A stretch of DNA of 64,000 bases from Brevundimonas goettingensis (GTDB taxonomy: Bacteria; Pseudomonadota; Alphaproteobacteria; Caulobacterales; Caulobacteraceae): positions 1,287,001 to 1,351,000 of the forward strand of contig NZ_CP062222.1 of assembly GCF_017487405.1 (NCBI RefSeq), written 5' to 3'. The notes below the pieces were generated by a model. The model was not told the DNA's origin. It saw only the letters and a program-made list of their open reading frames with translations, and ran no database searches. Of this stretch, positions 1 to 9,233 are shown one piece after another. Position 1 is the first letter of the stretch; each line of letters starts with the position of its first letter. A program made the position numbers and the translations under genes.

Positions 1-500
1 TCAAGCCGGCCCAGCAGCGCAAGCCCATCCAGGATGCTCGCGCCCGGCTGTTCGTGCGCGGCGGCGGCCTGACGCCCGGCGTCAGCGTCCATTTCGGCCA
101 GTGCTGCACCCCTCTGCCCGGCGACCGCATCGTCGGCATCCTGGAGAAGGACAAGGGGCTGACCGTCCACACCATCGACTGTCAGAAGCTGGCCGAGTTC
201 GCCGATGACGACAGCGTCTGGCAGGACCTGCAGTGGACGCCCCAGGCCGAGCAGAGCGCGGTCGGCGTCGCCCGCCTGCGCGCCACGGTCCGCAACGGCG
301 TCGGCGTGCTCGGTCAGGTGACCACCCTGATCGGCGAGGCGGGCGGCAATATCCGCAACCTGTCCCTGACCCACCGCCAGCAGGACTTCTTCGACCTGAA
401 TTTCGACGTCGAGGTTGAGGACGCCAAACACGCCACCATGATCATGGCGGCGCTGCGCACCAATCCGTCCGTGGATACGGTGGAGCGGGTGAGGGGCTAG
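1..500 (+). CDS. spoT: (p)ppGpp synthetase/hydrolase, C-terminal part (5' end off window)
   Basis: Reading frame 3 is open from the first base and ends with TAG at 498-500, so only about the last 165 residues are here. What remains is the regulatory tail of a RelA/SpoT-homologue: the Cys-containing RIS/zinc-finger-like segment (HFGQCCTPLPGDRIVG, then HTIDCQKL) and a C-terminal ACT domain starting near VARLRATVRNGVGVLGQ. These domains sense ribosome and amino-acid state and control the two catalytic domains, which lie outside the window. Most alphaproteobacteria carry one bifunctional enzyme of this type, called SpoT in Caulobacter; the catalytic part cannot be checked here. Confidence 0.87.
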   Translation, partial: KPAQQRKPIQDARARLFVRGGGLTPGVSVHFGQCCTPLPGDRIVGILEKDKGLTVHTIDCQKLAEFADDDSVWQDLQWTPQAEQSAVGVARLRATVRNGVGVLGQVTTLIGEAGGNIRNLSLTHRQQDFFDLNFDVEVEDAKHATMIMAALRTNPSVDTVERVRG

Positions 501-516
501 GAACCGGAGAGGCCGG

Positions 517-1017
517 TCAGCTGTCGGGTCGGGGCATGTGGATCACGTGCCGCCGGAAGTTGATGCAGTTGCCGCTTAGGGCGTTCGTCAGGACGAAGGC
601 GATCGGCATCCCGGGTTCCACGTCCAGCACCACATCGCCGGTGAACCCTCGCGACTTCAGGAAGGCCGCTGCCTTTTGCGCCGCGGCCGCCGGGTCGTCG
701 GCGACCAGGCCGATGCAGCCGGTGGCCCCACCGACCTTGCTCACCACCTCGGGCGACGAATGGTTGATGATGGTGCCGTCCATCAGGATCGTGCGGCTGA
801 CGCCGGGCGTATTGGCCTGAAGCCGCTCCTTCAATCCATGCTGCTCCAGCAGGGCGACGACCGCGTCGCGCCCTTCGACGGATGAGGCGGCGAAGATACG
901 CGAACCCGGATCGGGAAAGGGCAGGGGGTTGCGCCCCGTCGCCAGCAGGAAGGACCAGGCAGTCAATCCTACGAGGTAGACGCCGACGACGATCAGCAGC
1001 CATTTGGGCAGACGCAT
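517..1017 (-). CDS. hypothetical membrane-anchored protein
   Basis: A 166-residue protein not recognised as a named family. Residues 5-26 are a hydrophobic segment (LLIVVGVYLVGLTAWSFLLA), either an N-terminal anchor or an uncleaved signal, so the rest probably faces the periplasm. The ATG at 1017 was chosen because AAGGGAG lies just upstream; longer readings run into pyrE on the other strand. It is convergent with spoT, with a 16-base gap. The soluble part has no catalytic motif I can name; the closing segment has two cysteine-containing stretches (ATGCIGL and SGNCINF). Confidence 0.7.
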   Translation of the reverse strand: MRLPKWLLIVVGVYLVGLTAWSFLLATGRNPLPFPDPGSRIFAASSVEGRDAVVALLEQHGLKERLQANTPGVSRTILMDGTIINHSSPEVVSKVGGATGCIGLVADDPAAAAQKAAAFLKSRGFTGDVVLDVEPGMPIAFVLTNALSGNCINFRRHVIHMPRPDS

Positions 1018-1113
1018 GCCAGTCTCCCTTGTTTGGGCTGATTTGGCTCCCCGTAACGCCGTTTGGCAAGTCGCGAGTTGCGCGGTCAGGGGGCAGGGAT
1101 TAATCGCTCGGCT

Positions 1114-1698
1114 ATGAACACCGAAGACGTCCTCAACGAGTTCCGAGCCGCCGGCGCCTTGCGCGAGGGGCATTTCGTCCTGTCCTCCGGCCTGCACAGC
1201 CCGGTCTTCCTGCAGAAGAACCTGGTCTTCATGCACGCCGACCGCTGCGAGCGGCTGTGTAAGGCCCTGGCCGAGAAGATCGTCGCCACCGTCGGCACGG
1301 TCGATGTGGCCATCTCGCCCGCCGTGGGCGGCATCATCCCCGGCTATGAGACGGCGCGGCACCTGAAGGTGGCGTCGCTCTACGTCGAACGGGAAGGGGG
1401 CGCGTTCAAACTGCGTCGCGGCTTCCAGATCGAGCCTGGCCAGAAGGTCGTGATGGTCGAGGACATCGTCACGACGGGTCTGAGCTCGCGCGAATGCATC
1501 GCGGCCATCAAGGAGGCCGGCGGCGACGTGGTCGCTGCGGCCTGTATCGTCGACCGCTCAGGCGGCCGCGCCGACGTCGGCGTGCCCCTGATCGCGCTCG
1601 CGACCCTGGACGTGCCCGCCTATCACGCCGACGAACTGCCCGCCGACCTCGCCGCCATCCCGGTGCAGGACCCGGGCAGCCGGCGGCTGTCGAAGTAG
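1114..1698 (+). CDS. pyrE: orotate phosphoribosyltransferase
   Basis: A 194-residue enzyme of pyrimidine synthesis that joins orotate to PRPP, giving orotidine 5'-phosphate in the cytosol. The PRPP-binding signature [14 protein letters not shown] is clear near residues 115-130, and the N-terminal half carries the [14 protein letters not shown] segment typical of the family. The in-frame ATG at 1114 gives the normal N-terminus; an earlier start at 1063 would add 17 residues of poor sequence. pdxJ follows after 14 bases, suggesting co-transcription. The other pyrimidine genes in the window (pyrB and a pyrC-like gene) are 10 kb away on the other strand. Confidence 0.95.
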   Translation: MNTEDVLNEFRAAGALREGHFVLSSGLHSPVFLQKNLVFMHADRCERLCKALAEKIVATVGTVDVAISPAVGGIIPGYETARHLKVASLYVEREGGAFKLRRGFQIEPGQKVVMVEDIVTTGLSSRECIAAIKEAGGDVVAAACIVDRSGGRADVGVPLIALATLDVPAYHADELPADLAAIPVQDPGSRRLSK

Positions 1699-1712
1699 GG
1701 ACGGCTGCGCAG

Positions 1713-2468
1713 GTGCTCAGGCTCGGCGTCAACATCGACCACGTCGCGACCGTCAGGAACGCGCGCGGCGGCCTGTATCCCGATCCGGTGCGGGCGGCGC
1801 GTGAGGCGCTGGCGGCGGGCGCCGACGGCATCACGGCTCACCTGCGGGAGGACCGGCGCCATATCTCGGACGCCGACATCGACGCCCTGGCCGTGGTGCT
1901 GCGCGACGAGGACCGGCCGTTGAACCTCGAGATGGCGGTGACGCAGGAGATGCTCGACATCGCCCTGCACCATCGGCCGCACGCCGTCTGTCTGGTGCCC
2001 GAGAAGCGCGAGGAGCGCACGACCGAGGGCGGGCTGGACGTGGTCGGCGGCCACAACTGGATCGCGCCGTTCGTGGGTCAGCTGAAGGCGGCGGGCTCGC
2101 GCGTGTCCCTGTTCATCGGCGCCGATCCGCTGCAGATCGAGGCCGCGCACCGCACCGGCGCCCAGGTGGTCGAACTGCACACCGGCGCCTTCTGCGACGC
2201 CGCGCGTGACGGCCATGAGGCCGAGGCCGCCGAGCATCTGGCCGCGCTGACCGCCGGCGCCGCTCTGGCGGCCGATCTGGGGCTGGAGGTCCATGCGGGT
2301 CACGGCATCGACTATGAGACGGTCAAGCCGGTCGCGGCTATTCCGCAAATCATGGAGCTGAACATCGGTCACTTCCTGATCGGGGAGGCGATCTTCGTCG
2401 GTCTGGGGCCCGCCATCGCCCGGATGCGGGCGCTGATGGACGAGGCGCGCGCCGGAGAGGCCGCGTGA
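1713..2468 (+). CDS. pdxJ: pyridoxine 5'-phosphate synthase
   Basis: A 251-residue TIM-barrel enzyme making pyridoxine 5'-phosphate from 3-amino-2-oxopropyl phosphate and deoxyxylulose 5-phosphate (DXP-dependent vitamin B6 route). Family hallmarks are [17 protein letters not shown] at the N-terminus, HLREDRRHI near residue 45, and [11 protein letters not shown] and [11 protein letters not shown] near the C-terminus. The GTG at 1713 gives the standard N-terminus; upstream in-frame sequence belongs to an overlapping reading of pyrE. The stop overlaps the acpS start by four bases (GTGA), so translation is probably coupled. Confidence 0.95.
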   Translation: MLRLGVNIDHVATVRNARGGLYPDPVRAAREALAAGADGITAHLREDRRHISDADIDALAVVLRDEDRPLNLEMAVTQEMLDIALHHRPHAVCLVPEKREERTTEGGLDVVGGHNWIAPFVGQLKAAGSRVSLFIGADPLQIEAAHRTGAQVVELHTGAFCDAARDGHEAEAAEHLAALTAGAALAADLGLEVHAGHGIDYETVKPVAAIPQIMELNIGHFLIGEAIFVGLGPAIARMRALMDEARAGEAA

Positions 2469-2866
2469 TCATCGGGGTCGGCGCCGATCTGTGCGACATC
2501 CGCCGCATCCAGGAGTCGCTCGACCGCTTCGGTGACCGGTTCAGGAACAGGTGCTTCACCGAGATCGAACGGACCCGCTCCGACCGCAAGCCGGACGCGG
2601 CCTGGAGCTATGCCAAGCGGTTCGCGGCCAAGGAGGCCTGCGCCAAGGCCCTGGGCACCGGGATGCGACGCGACGTCTACTGGAAGGACATGGGTGTCGT
2701 GAACCAGCGCAGCGGCCAGCCGACCCTGAACCTGACGGGTCCGGCCGCCGATCATCTGGTCCGGCTGACGCCGCCCGGCCACACCGCGAAAATCCATCTC
2801 ACCCTCAGCGACGAACACCCCTATGCACTCGCCTTCGTGGTGATCGAGGCCTTGCCGCTGGCGTAA
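2465..2866 (+). CDS. acpS: holo-[acyl-carrier-protein] synthase
   Basis: A 133-residue phosphopantetheinyl transferase that moves the 4'-phosphopantetheine arm of CoA to a serine of apo-ACP, activating fatty-acid synthesis. The N-terminal [14 protein letters not shown] carries the Mg-binding aspartate, and [15 protein letters not shown] is the second signature. Length is normal for bacterial AcpS. It begins with GTG inside the pdxJ stop (GTGA overlap); the pdxJ-acpS-lepB order is common in alphaproteobacteria. Confidence 0.95.
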   Translation: MIIGVGADLCDIRRIQESLDRFGDRFRNRCFTEIERTRSDRKPDAAWSYAKRFAAKEACAKALGTGMRRDVYWKDMGVVNQRSGQPTLNLTGPAADHLVRLTPPGHTAKIHLTLSDEHPYALAFVVIEALPLA

Positions 2867-2929
2867 TCACCCTATAGTGCGGCCATCAGACAACCGCGCG
2901 AAGCGGTCGGGGACCGGGCCTTCTCAACG

Positions 2930-4003
2930 ATGAGCGAAGAACACAAGCCGCACGACCAGGAAGCCCCGGAAACGGCCGCGGAAGCCGAGGCGGCTTCTGT
3001 CGCTGCAGCCCCGGTCGAAACCGTGTCGGACGATCAGGTCGAGGCTGTCGAGGCCGCGGCGCCCGAAGGCGTCGTCGAGGACCTGGAGCCTGTCGGCGCC
3101 GAGCCTGTGGGCGAGACCACCGCTGCCGCCGCTGCTGTGACCAGCGCTGAAAGGCGCCCGATCTGGAGCGATCACGGCGACGCCCCGTTCGAGGACGACG
3201 AAGCCGCCTCCAAAAAGGAAAAAATGCCCAAGGCCGCCCGTGTCGACGATCCTGAAGAACGCTCCGCCGGCAGCGAAGGCCTTGAGATCGTCAAGACCGT
3301 CGTCTTCGCCCTGCTGATCGCCTTCGTCCTGCGGGTGCTGCTGTTCCAGCCCTTCACCATCCCGTCGGCCTCGATGGAGCCCAACCTCTATGAGGGCGAC
3401 TACATCGTCGTGTCCAAGTGGTCGTACGGCTATTCCAAATATTCCAGCGGCCTGCCGATCAATCTGCCGATCGGCGAGGGGCGACTCTTCGGCCGCGTGC
3501 CGAACCGCGGCGACATCGTCGTGTTCAAACTGCCGCGCGACAACAAGACCGATTACATCAAGCGGGTGATCGGCCTGCCCGGCGACAAGATCCAGATGAT
3601 CGCCAACAAGCTCTACATCAACGGCGCGCCGGTGCAGGACGCCGTGGTGTCGAGCACCGAGGTCGCCGACGCCTGGGGCGCCCGCGCCGCCACCGAGGTC
3701 CGCGAGACCCTGCCCAACGGCAAGACCTTCATGACCCAGGACTTCGGTCCCGGGAACGATCTGGACGACACCCCGGTCTATGAGGTGCCGACGGGCTACT
3801 ACTTCATGATGGGTGACAACCGCGACAACTCGATCGATAGCCGTGTCGAACAGTCATCGGGCGTGGGCTTCGTCCCGGCCGAGAACCTGGTCGGCAAGGC
3901 CCAGATCATCATGTTCTCGTGGAAGCCCGGCGCCAGCCTGTGGAATCCGATCAGCTGGTTCTCGAAGATCCGGCCTAGCCGCTTCTTCCACCTTCTCGAC
4001 TGA
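2930..4003 (+). CDS. lepB: signal peptidase I with long acidic N-terminal extension
   Basis: A 357-residue membrane protease that removes signal peptides from Sec and Tat substrates. Residues 1-115 are an Ala/Glu/Val-rich acidic low-complexity tail, absent from many LepB proteins. One transmembrane helix follows (about 121-140), then the catalytic serine in PSASME (Ser148) and the general-base lysine in DYIKRVIGLPGD (Lys211), and the late box MGDNRDNSIDSR. The tail should be cytoplasmic if topology is the usual N-in form. rnc starts inside the stop (TGATG), so the two are translationally coupled. Confidence 0.95.
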   Translation: MSEEHKPHDQEAPETAAEAEAASVAAAPVETVSDDQVEAVEAAAPEGVVEDLEPVGAEPVGETTAAAAAVTSAERRPIWSDHGDAPFEDDEAASKKEKMPKAARVDDPEERSAGSEGLEIVKTVVFALLIAFVLRVLLFQPFTIPSASMEPNLYEGDYIVVSKWSYGYSKYSSGLPINLPIGEGRLFGRVPNRGDIVVFKLPRDNKTDYIKRVIGLPGDKIQMIANKLYINGAPVQDAVVSSTEVADAWGARAATEVRETLPNGKTFMTQDFGPGNDLDDTPVYEVPTGYYFMMGDNRDNSIDSRVEQSSGVGFVPAENLVGKAQIIMFSWKPGASLWNPISWFSKIRPSRFFHLLD

Positions 4004-4716
4004 TGGCGAATTCAAGGACAGAGGCGGTGGCCGAACTGGTCCGCCGGCTCGGTCACGATTTTCGCGACCTGCGTCTGCTTGACCGGGCCCTGACCCATGC
4101 CAGCGTCGGCGAAGGCGTCGCCCCGCAGACATCGAAGGCTCCGCGCGACAACGAGCGGATGGAGTTCCTGGGCGACCGGGTGCTGGGCCTGCTGGTCGCC
4201 GACCGGCTGCACACGGACTTCCCCGAGGCCGACGAAGGCCAGCTGTCCTCGCGCCTGCATACGCTGGTGGACAAGCACGCCTGCGGTCGCGTCGGCGCGG
4301 CCTTGGGCATCGGCGAAGCCGTGCGCCTGTCGCCGGGCGAGACCAAGTCGGGCGGCCGCCGCAAGGAAGGCGTCATCGCCGACGCCGTCGAGGCCGTTCT
4401 GGCGGCCGTCTATCTGGACGGCGGGCTGGACGCGGCGCGCAAGGTGTTCGAACGCGCCTGGGCCGAGGAACTGGCCCGTCCGCCCGAGCGCGCCCTGACC
4501 AATCCCAAGTCCGCGCTCCAGGAATGGTCGCAAGGGCAGGGGCGACCCCTCCCGTCCTATGAAATCACCGGCCGTTCCGGCTCGGACCACGCCCCCACCT
4601 TCACCGTTCAGGTGTCGGTGCCGGGGATCGAACCCATATCCGCCTCCGGACGTTCGCGTCAGGATGCGGAAAAGGCCGCCGCGGTGGCCATGCTGCAACG
4701 AGAAGGCGTCATTTGA
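4003..4716 (+). CDS. rnc: ribonuclease III
   Basis: A 237-residue double-strand-specific endoribonuclease for rRNA and mRNA processing. The family signature NERMEFLGDRVLGL lies at about residues 50-63, followed by the second acidic cluster IADAVEAVLAAVYLDGG, and a C-terminal double-stranded RNA-binding domain (from NPKSALQEWSQG to the KAAAVAML helix). The ATG overlaps the lepB stop and the TGA overlaps the TTG of era, the compact lepB-rnc-era arrangement of many proteobacteria. Confidence 0.96.
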   Translation: MANSRTEAVAELVRRLGHDFRDLRLLDRALTHASVGEGVAPQTSKAPRDNERMEFLGDRVLGLLVADRLHTDFPEADEGQLSSRLHTLVDKHACGRVGAALGIGEAVRLSPGETKSGGRRKEGVIADAVEAVLAAVYLDGGLDAARKVFERAWAEELARPPERALTNPKSALQEWSQGQGRPLPSYEITGRSGSDHAPTFTVQVSVPGIEPISASGRSRQDAEKAAAVAMLQREGVI

Positions 4717-5672
4717 CCGACATCACCGAACTGAACCCCAATTCCAAGGCCGGCTTCGCTGCCATCATCGGCGCGCCCAATGCGGGCAAGTCGACGCTGG
4801 TCAACCGGCTGACGGGGTCAAAGGTCTCGATCGTCACCCAGAAGGTGCAGACGACCCGCTTTCCCGTGCGCGGCATCGCCATCCAGGGCGACGCCCAGAT
4901 CGTGCTGGTCGACACGCCCGGGATCTTCACTCCGCGCCGCCGGCTGGACCGGGCCATGGTCGCCTCGGCGTGGGGCGGCGCCTCGGACGCCGACGTCGTC
5001 GTCCACCTGATCGACGCGCCGTCGCACATCGCCTCGGAAGGCAAGGACGGCACCCCCGCCGACCGCAAGTCGGCCGAAGACACCGAGACAATCATCGAGA
5101 ACCTGAAGTCCTCGGGCTCCAAGGTCATCCTGGGCCTGAACAAGATCGACGGCATGCGCCGCGACACCCTGCTGGCCCTGTCGCATCAGCTGTTCGAAAC
5201 CGGGGTGTACTCGGAGGTCTATATGATCTCCGCCGAGACCGGAGACGGCGTCGACGATCTGAAGTCGCGTCTGGCCATGTCCATGCCGGCGGGCCCCTGG
5301 CTGTATCCCGAGGATCAGAGCGCCGATGTGCCGATCCGGGTTCTGGCCGCCGAGATCACGCGCGAGAAGGTCTATCTGCGTGTCCATGAGGAGCTGCCCT
5401 ATTCGGCGGCGGTTGAGACCACGGCCTTTGACGAAAAGGCCGACGGCTCGGCTCGTATCGAACAGACCATCTATGTCGAGCGCGAGAGCCAGCGGCCGAT
5501 CATCCTCGGCAAGGGCGGCCAGACCCTGAAATGGATCGGCCAGAAGTCGCGTGAGGAGCTGACCGAACTGCTGGATCGCCCGGTCCATCTTTTCGTCACC
5601 GTGAAGGTCGATCCCAAGTGGCAGGACAGTCGGGCCCTCTATGCCCAGTTCGGTCTGGAGTACGACGTCTGA
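4713..5672 (+). CDS. era: GTPase Era
   Basis: A 319-residue ribosome-assembly GTPase that binds the 3' end of 16S rRNA. G1 (GAPNAGKST) is at residues 20-28, G3 is DTPGIF, G4 is NKID, and the C-terminal KH domain contains the GKGGQTLKWIGQKSR RNA-binding loop. Translation probably starts at the TTG at 4713, which overlaps the rnc stop; no better start exists nearby. It is the last gene of the conserved block; the next gene begins 28 bases later with an unrelated function. Confidence 0.95.
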   Translation: MTDITELNPNSKAGFAAIIGAPNAGKSTLVNRLTGSKVSIVTQKVQTTRFPVRGIAIQGDAQIVLVDTPGIFTPRRRLDRAMVASAWGGASDADVVVHLIDAPSHIASEGKDGTPADRKSAEDTETIIENLKSSGSKVILGLNKIDGMRRDTLLALSHQLFETGVYSEVYMISAETGDGVDDLKSRLAMSMPAGPWLYPEDQSADVPIRVLAAEITREKVYLRVHEELPYSAAVETTAFDEKADGSARIEQTIYVERESQRPIILGKGGQTLKWIGQKSREELTELLDRPVHLFVTVKVDPKWQDSRALYAQFGLEYDV

Positions 5673-5700
5673 TCGGACGTCTGGTTTTCAAGGTTCGCGT

Positions 5701-6966
5701 TTGTTTATCGTCCCAAAGACCGCCGGCGGTCCGCCCCGGCTGCTGATCGGCATTCTGGCCCTTCTGATCCTGGCGCTGCTCGCAGCCGGGGGCGTGGTGC
5801 TGGCCCGGGGTCACGGCAAGCCGGAGACCGTCCATCAGAAGATCGCCCAACTGCCGCTGCGCCCGCCTGTGGTGGTGGTCGAGGACCTGCCGCACCTGAA
5901 GGCCGCGCTGGACGCCCAGCCGCGCTTCATGGGGGCGGTGTTGGTGGCGAAGGGCGACCGGGTCCTGTTCCGTCAGGCCTATGGCCCCGCCGACGTCTCC
6001 AGAGGCGAGCGCTCGACCATCGAGACCCGCTACCGCCTGGCTTCGATCAGCAAACAGTTCACCGCCGCCGCCATCCTGAAGCTGCAGGACGAGGGCAAGC
6101 TGACCATCAATGACGCGGTGTGCAAATGGATCCAGCCGTGTCCGGCCGCCTGGGCGCAGATCAAGATCCACCACCTGCTGTCCCATACCTCGGGCATCCC
6201 CGACCTGATGGCGCGGCCCTACTGGGGCATGCGGCGGGTGACGCCGGCGACGTTGGATCAGCTGACGGAGGATTCGAAGCGCTTCCCGCTGCGGTTCGAG
6301 CCGGGCGCCAAGGTCTCGTATGACAACGCCGGCTTCAACCTGGCCGCCGCCATCGTCGAGAAGGCCAGTGGCATGCCGTACGAGACCTATATGCGCACGG
6401 CCATCTTCGAGCCGCTGGGCATGACCCGCACGGGCCTCGGCGACGCGCCCGACGTGGCCATGGGCTACGCCAACTATCCGTCGGGCCTGGCCGCCCAGAC
6501 CATTCCGAACGTCAGCATCGTGATCGGCGCGGGCGCCATCTATTCGACCCTGGACGACATGCTGGCCTGGGAGCGCGCCCTGCACCGGGGCCATGTGCTG
6601 ACGCCCTTCAGCTATGGCCAGATGCTGGCCGACCACGCCCCGGCCGATACGCCCGACGAGCGCGGCCGCACGCGCCGTACCTGGGGCTATGGCATCTTCA
6701 CCAAGCGGCTGGGCGAGATGGTCTCGCCGTCCTTCGAGGACCTGCAGATCTATCACACCGGCAGCTGGTCGGGCTTCCGCAACCTGATCACATACCAGCC
6801 CGACTCCGATGTGACGGTGATCGTCCTGTCCAACAACTATCACCAGCGGGATCAGGTCTTCCTGATCGCGGAACAGGCGATGGCCGAGGCTCTGGGGCGT
6901 GAGTTCCCGAGGTCCGGGTCGCCAGTGCGCGCGGCGGTCAGAGGAGCGCTGGCGCGTCCGGATTGA
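5701..6966 (+). CDS. membrane-anchored serine hydrolase, beta-lactamase/PBP-like
   Basis: A 421-residue protein of the class C beta-lactamase/DD-peptidase-like superfamily. An N-terminal helix (about residues 14-36, LLIGILALLILALLAAGG) anchors it, placing the enzyme domain in the periplasm. Catalytic motifs are present: SxxK as SISK (Ser115, Lys118), YxN as YDNAGF, and HTG as HTGSWSGF. The family includes esterases, D-amino-acid peptidases and beta-lactamases, so substrate is unknown; the overall pattern fits a CubicO-type hydrolase rather than a resistance enzyme. Start TTG at 5701 is preferred because it follows the era stop; an in-frame alternative at 5641 lies inside era. Confidence 0.82.
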   Translation: MFIVPKTAGGPPRLLIGILALLILALLAAGGVVLARGHGKPETVHQKIAQLPLRPPVVVVEDLPHLKAALDAQPRFMGAVLVAKGDRVLFRQAYGPADVSRGERSTIETRYRLASISKQFTAAAILKLQDEGKLTINDAVCKWIQPCPAAWAQIKIHHLLSHTSGIPDLMARPYWGMRRVTPATLDQLTEDSKRFPLRFEPGAKVSYDNAGFNLAAAIVEKASGMPYETYMRTAIFEPLGMTRTGLGDAPDVAMGYANYPSGLAAQTIPNVSIVIGAGAIYSTLDDMLAWERALHRGHVLTPFSYGQMLADHAPADTPDERGRTRRTWGYGIFTKRLGEMVSPSFEDLQIYHTGSWSGFRNLITYQPDSDVTVIVLSNNYHQRDQVFLIAEQAMAEALGREFPRSGSPVRAAVRGALARPD

Positions 6967-7037
6967 GGGCGTTCTGTCCGCAAATCGGCGCTTGGGCGGG
7001 CGCGCGAGACTTTTGCGCCAGCGTGCTAAACTCGGCG

Positions 7038-7114
7038 CGCCAACGTGACGGAATAGGTAGACGTATCGCGACAGCGATCCCCTTGGGTGCAGGTTCAAAC
7101 CCTGTCGTTGGCGA
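7038..7114 (+). tRNA. tRNA-Leu-like element lacking an anticodon triplet
   Basis: The sequence folds as a class II tRNA. Acceptor GCCAACG (7039-7045) pairs with CGTTGGC (7106-7112), extendable by C7038-G7113. The Leu-type D arm is at 7048-7064 with the GGAATAGGTAGAC core, an 11-nt variable arm is at 7078-7088 (CCC/GGG), and the T arm GCAGG-TTCAAAC-CCTGT is at 7089-7105. The anticodon arm is the exception: ATCGC (7065-7069) pairs with GCGAT (7074-7078) around only four bases, GACA, instead of seven. CCA is not encoded. Everything except the decoding loop is intact, so it is either a recent pseudogene or an RNA that is charged or processed but does not decode. It lies between convergent genes. 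Confidence 0.7.
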
Positions 7115-7159
7115 TGGCGACGCCCTGCAAACTCGCCAACCCGCCCGGACCGATCGGCC

Positions 7160-8041
7160 TCACCAGACCCTGTCGCCGGCCGCGCCCCGCCGCCTCATGC
7201 CCGGATGAACGAGGGCGGCGCAGTTGGTGACGAAGGCCGACCGCAGGGCTTCGGGGATGACAGGGAACGCCTGCGTCTCGCCGTTGAAGATGAAAGACAC
7301 CGGCTCGCCGCGTCCCAGCGGCTGGAGCACCTCGTCGGCGATCGCAAACTTGTACCCGAGAGTCGGCCCGGTCGCGGATGCGACCGCCGTTGGAGGGCCG
7401 ACCCGGTCGACGGTTCCGATCCGCATCGTCAGGTCGGGTTGAGGCCAGGACGGCTGAGGCGCGAAGCCGCGCACTGTGAGGCTCATCGAAATGTCCCTGC
7501 AGGACAGGATGACCTGGGGGACGAAGACACCCGCCCGCCCGTCAGGCGAGGGTATAAGGTAGGTGATCGCCGGGTAGCGGGAATCAGCCGTCACCGCCTG
7601 CCAACTCGGGCCTGTCTCAGCCAGGTTCGGCAGGGGCATCGGCATGCGCACGGGGCCCTCGGGGCGCGCCTGCGCTCCAACCCACCAGGTCGCGACGGCG
7701 ACCAGCACCAGAATTCCGGACATCACGATCAGGCTCCCGACCAGCCATCGTCCTGCGCCCGTCGCAGGCCCCCGGCGGCGACCCGGATGCGGGGCGTCGG
7801 GCGCTGGCTCAATCCCGAAAAACTTGGCCCGATTTTCCTGTGAGGTTTGCGGGCCGACCAGACGCGCGAGTTCCCGGCTGCTGACGGCCCCCGTCTTGCG
7901 TCGCGCCGACCGCAGCCGCTCGTTGACGACATTGACGGACAGGCCTTCGGCGCTCGCGATGGTCTTGGCGGTATGTCCCTGGGCCAGGAGCGTCAGCAGC
8001 CTGCGCTCCTGTTCCGTCAGTCGGTCGAGTGAAGAGGTCAT
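7160..8041 (-). CDS. membrane-anchored LuxR-type helix-turn-helix protein
   Basis: A 293-residue protein. Residues 1-65 form a LuxR/GerE-type HTH (LTEQERRLLTLLAQGHTAKTI, then VNVVNERLRSARRKTGAVSS). A basic linker follows, then one transmembrane helix at about 100-122 (LVGSLIVMSGILVLVAVATWW), and a 170-residue presumably periplasmic domain with cysteines in LSCRDI and TNCAAL. The architecture (cytoplasmic DNA-binding domain, helix, outer sensor) resembles one-component membrane regulators of the ToxR/CadC plan but with a LuxR-type HTH. No partner gene is adjacent. Signal and targets are unknown. Confidence 0.78.
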   Translation of the reverse strand: MTSSLDRLTEQERRLLTLLAQGHTAKTIASAEGLSVNVVNERLRSARRKTGAVSSRELARLVGPQTSQENRAKFFGIEPAPDAPHPGRRRGPATGAGRWLVGSLIVMSGILVLVAVATWWVGAQARPEGPVRMPMPLPNLAETGPSWQAVTADSRYPAITYLIPSPDGRAGVFVPQVILSCRDISMSLTVRGFAPQPSWPQPDLTMRIGTVDRVGPPTAVASATGPTLGYKFAIADEVLQPLGRGEPVSFIFNGETQAFPVIPEALRSAFVTNCAALVHPGMRRRGAAGDRVW

Positions 8042-8153
8042 GATCCACGGGTGAAGGTCTGTCGGCCCGTTCTGGGGGAGCCAGGCGCGGGGCTCAACCG
8101 GTGATCGCGGGAGGCGGCCTCCGATTTATTTGTGAGCGCCTCGGGGCGGGCGG

Positions 8154-9233
8154 CTAAAGGCTCGCGAGCCCGCCCGGCAGCAGGGTCGCCCGACCGGCCA
8201 GACTGAGCTCCAGCAAAGCCGCCGCGACATGGCTGACCGGCGCCCCGCAGGCTCTGGCCAGTTCGTCGCGCGGTGTCGGCGTCGGGGAGAGCAGGGCGGC
8301 GACGCGGTCGATGAGGGCCTGATCGACCTCGCCCGGCATGTCTTCGAAGGCGTCGGCGGGGGGCTCGGACAAGGTGCGCAGGGTCTCGAAGGCGCGGCGG
8401 ACGTCGTCGATGCCTTCGCACAGGATAGCGCCCTGACGCAGCAGTTCGTTGGGGCCCTTCGAGCGCGGATCCAGCGGTGACCCCGGCACGGCGAAGACGT
8501 CGCGGCCCTGTTCGGCGGCCAGCCGGGCGGTGATCAGGGAGCCGGACTTGAGCTCGGCCTCGACTACGATGATGCCGCGCGAGAGGCCGGAGATGATGCG
8601 GTTGCGGCGCGGGAAGTCGCGCGCCTGGGCCCGGGCGCCCATGGGGCTTTCGGAGACGACGCAGCCGCGCTCGACGATCTGGTCATAGAGGCCGGCGTTG
8701 TCGGGCGGATAGACGTCATCGACCCCGCCGCCGAGCACCGCCACCGTTCCGGTCTCCAGCGACCCGGCATGGGCCGCCGCGTCGATGCCGCGCGCCAGGC
8801 CCGAGACCACGACGAACCCGGCCTGACCCAGGGACTGCGACAGACCACGCGCGATTCTCTGGCCGCCCGCCGAGGCGATGCGGGCGCCGACGATGCCGAC
8901 GGCCTCCTTCGACAACAGGGCGACGTCGCCGAGGGTCCACAGCAGAGGCGGGGGCGGATCGACCGCCGCCAGCATCGGCGGATAGTCGGCGTCGCCGAAG
9001 ACCAGCAGGCGTGCGCCTTTCTTCTCGCCCGCGGCCAGCTCGGCTTCGATCCGGTCGGTCGGGGGCAGGGCGTATCCGCTCGAACCGCCCTTGCGCACCA
9101 GATCGGGCAGGGAGTCCAGCGCACGGACGGCGCTGCCGAACCGTTCCAGCAACTGACGGAAGGAGACCGGCCCGACGCGGTCGGCGCGGGCGAGACGCAG
9201 GCGGGCGAACCGTTCTGCGTCGGAGAGGCTCAC
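8154..9233 (-). CDS. dprA: DNA-processing protein DprA (Smf)
   Basis: A 359-residue single-stranded-DNA-binding protein that loads RecA on incoming DNA during natural transformation. The Rossmann-fold core shows [40 protein letters not shown] and [18 protein letters not shown], all DprA landmarks. An N-terminal SAM-like helical part precedes it, and a C-terminal winged-helix region (about 290-359) follows. The stop of plsY overlaps its start by four bases, so plsY-dprA is an operon. In other alphaproteobacteria topA often follows dprA; here it does not. Confidence 0.94.
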   Translation of the reverse strand: MSLSDAERFARLRLARADRVGPVSFRQLLERFGSAVRALDSLPDLVRKGGSSGYALPPTDRIEAELAAGEKKGARLLVFGDADYPPMLAAVDPPPPLLWTLGDVALLSKEAVGIVGARIASAGGQRIARGLSQSLGQAGFVVVSGLARGIDAAAHAGSLETGTVAVLGGGVDDVYPPDNAGLYDQIVERGCVVSESPMGARAQARDFPRRNRIISGLSRGIIVVEAELKSGSLITARLAAEQGRDVFAVPGSPLDPRSKGPNELLRQGAILCEGIDDVRRAFETLRTLSEPPADAFEDMPGEVDQALIDRVAALLSPTPTPRDELARACGAPVSHVAAALLELSLAGRATLLPGGLASL

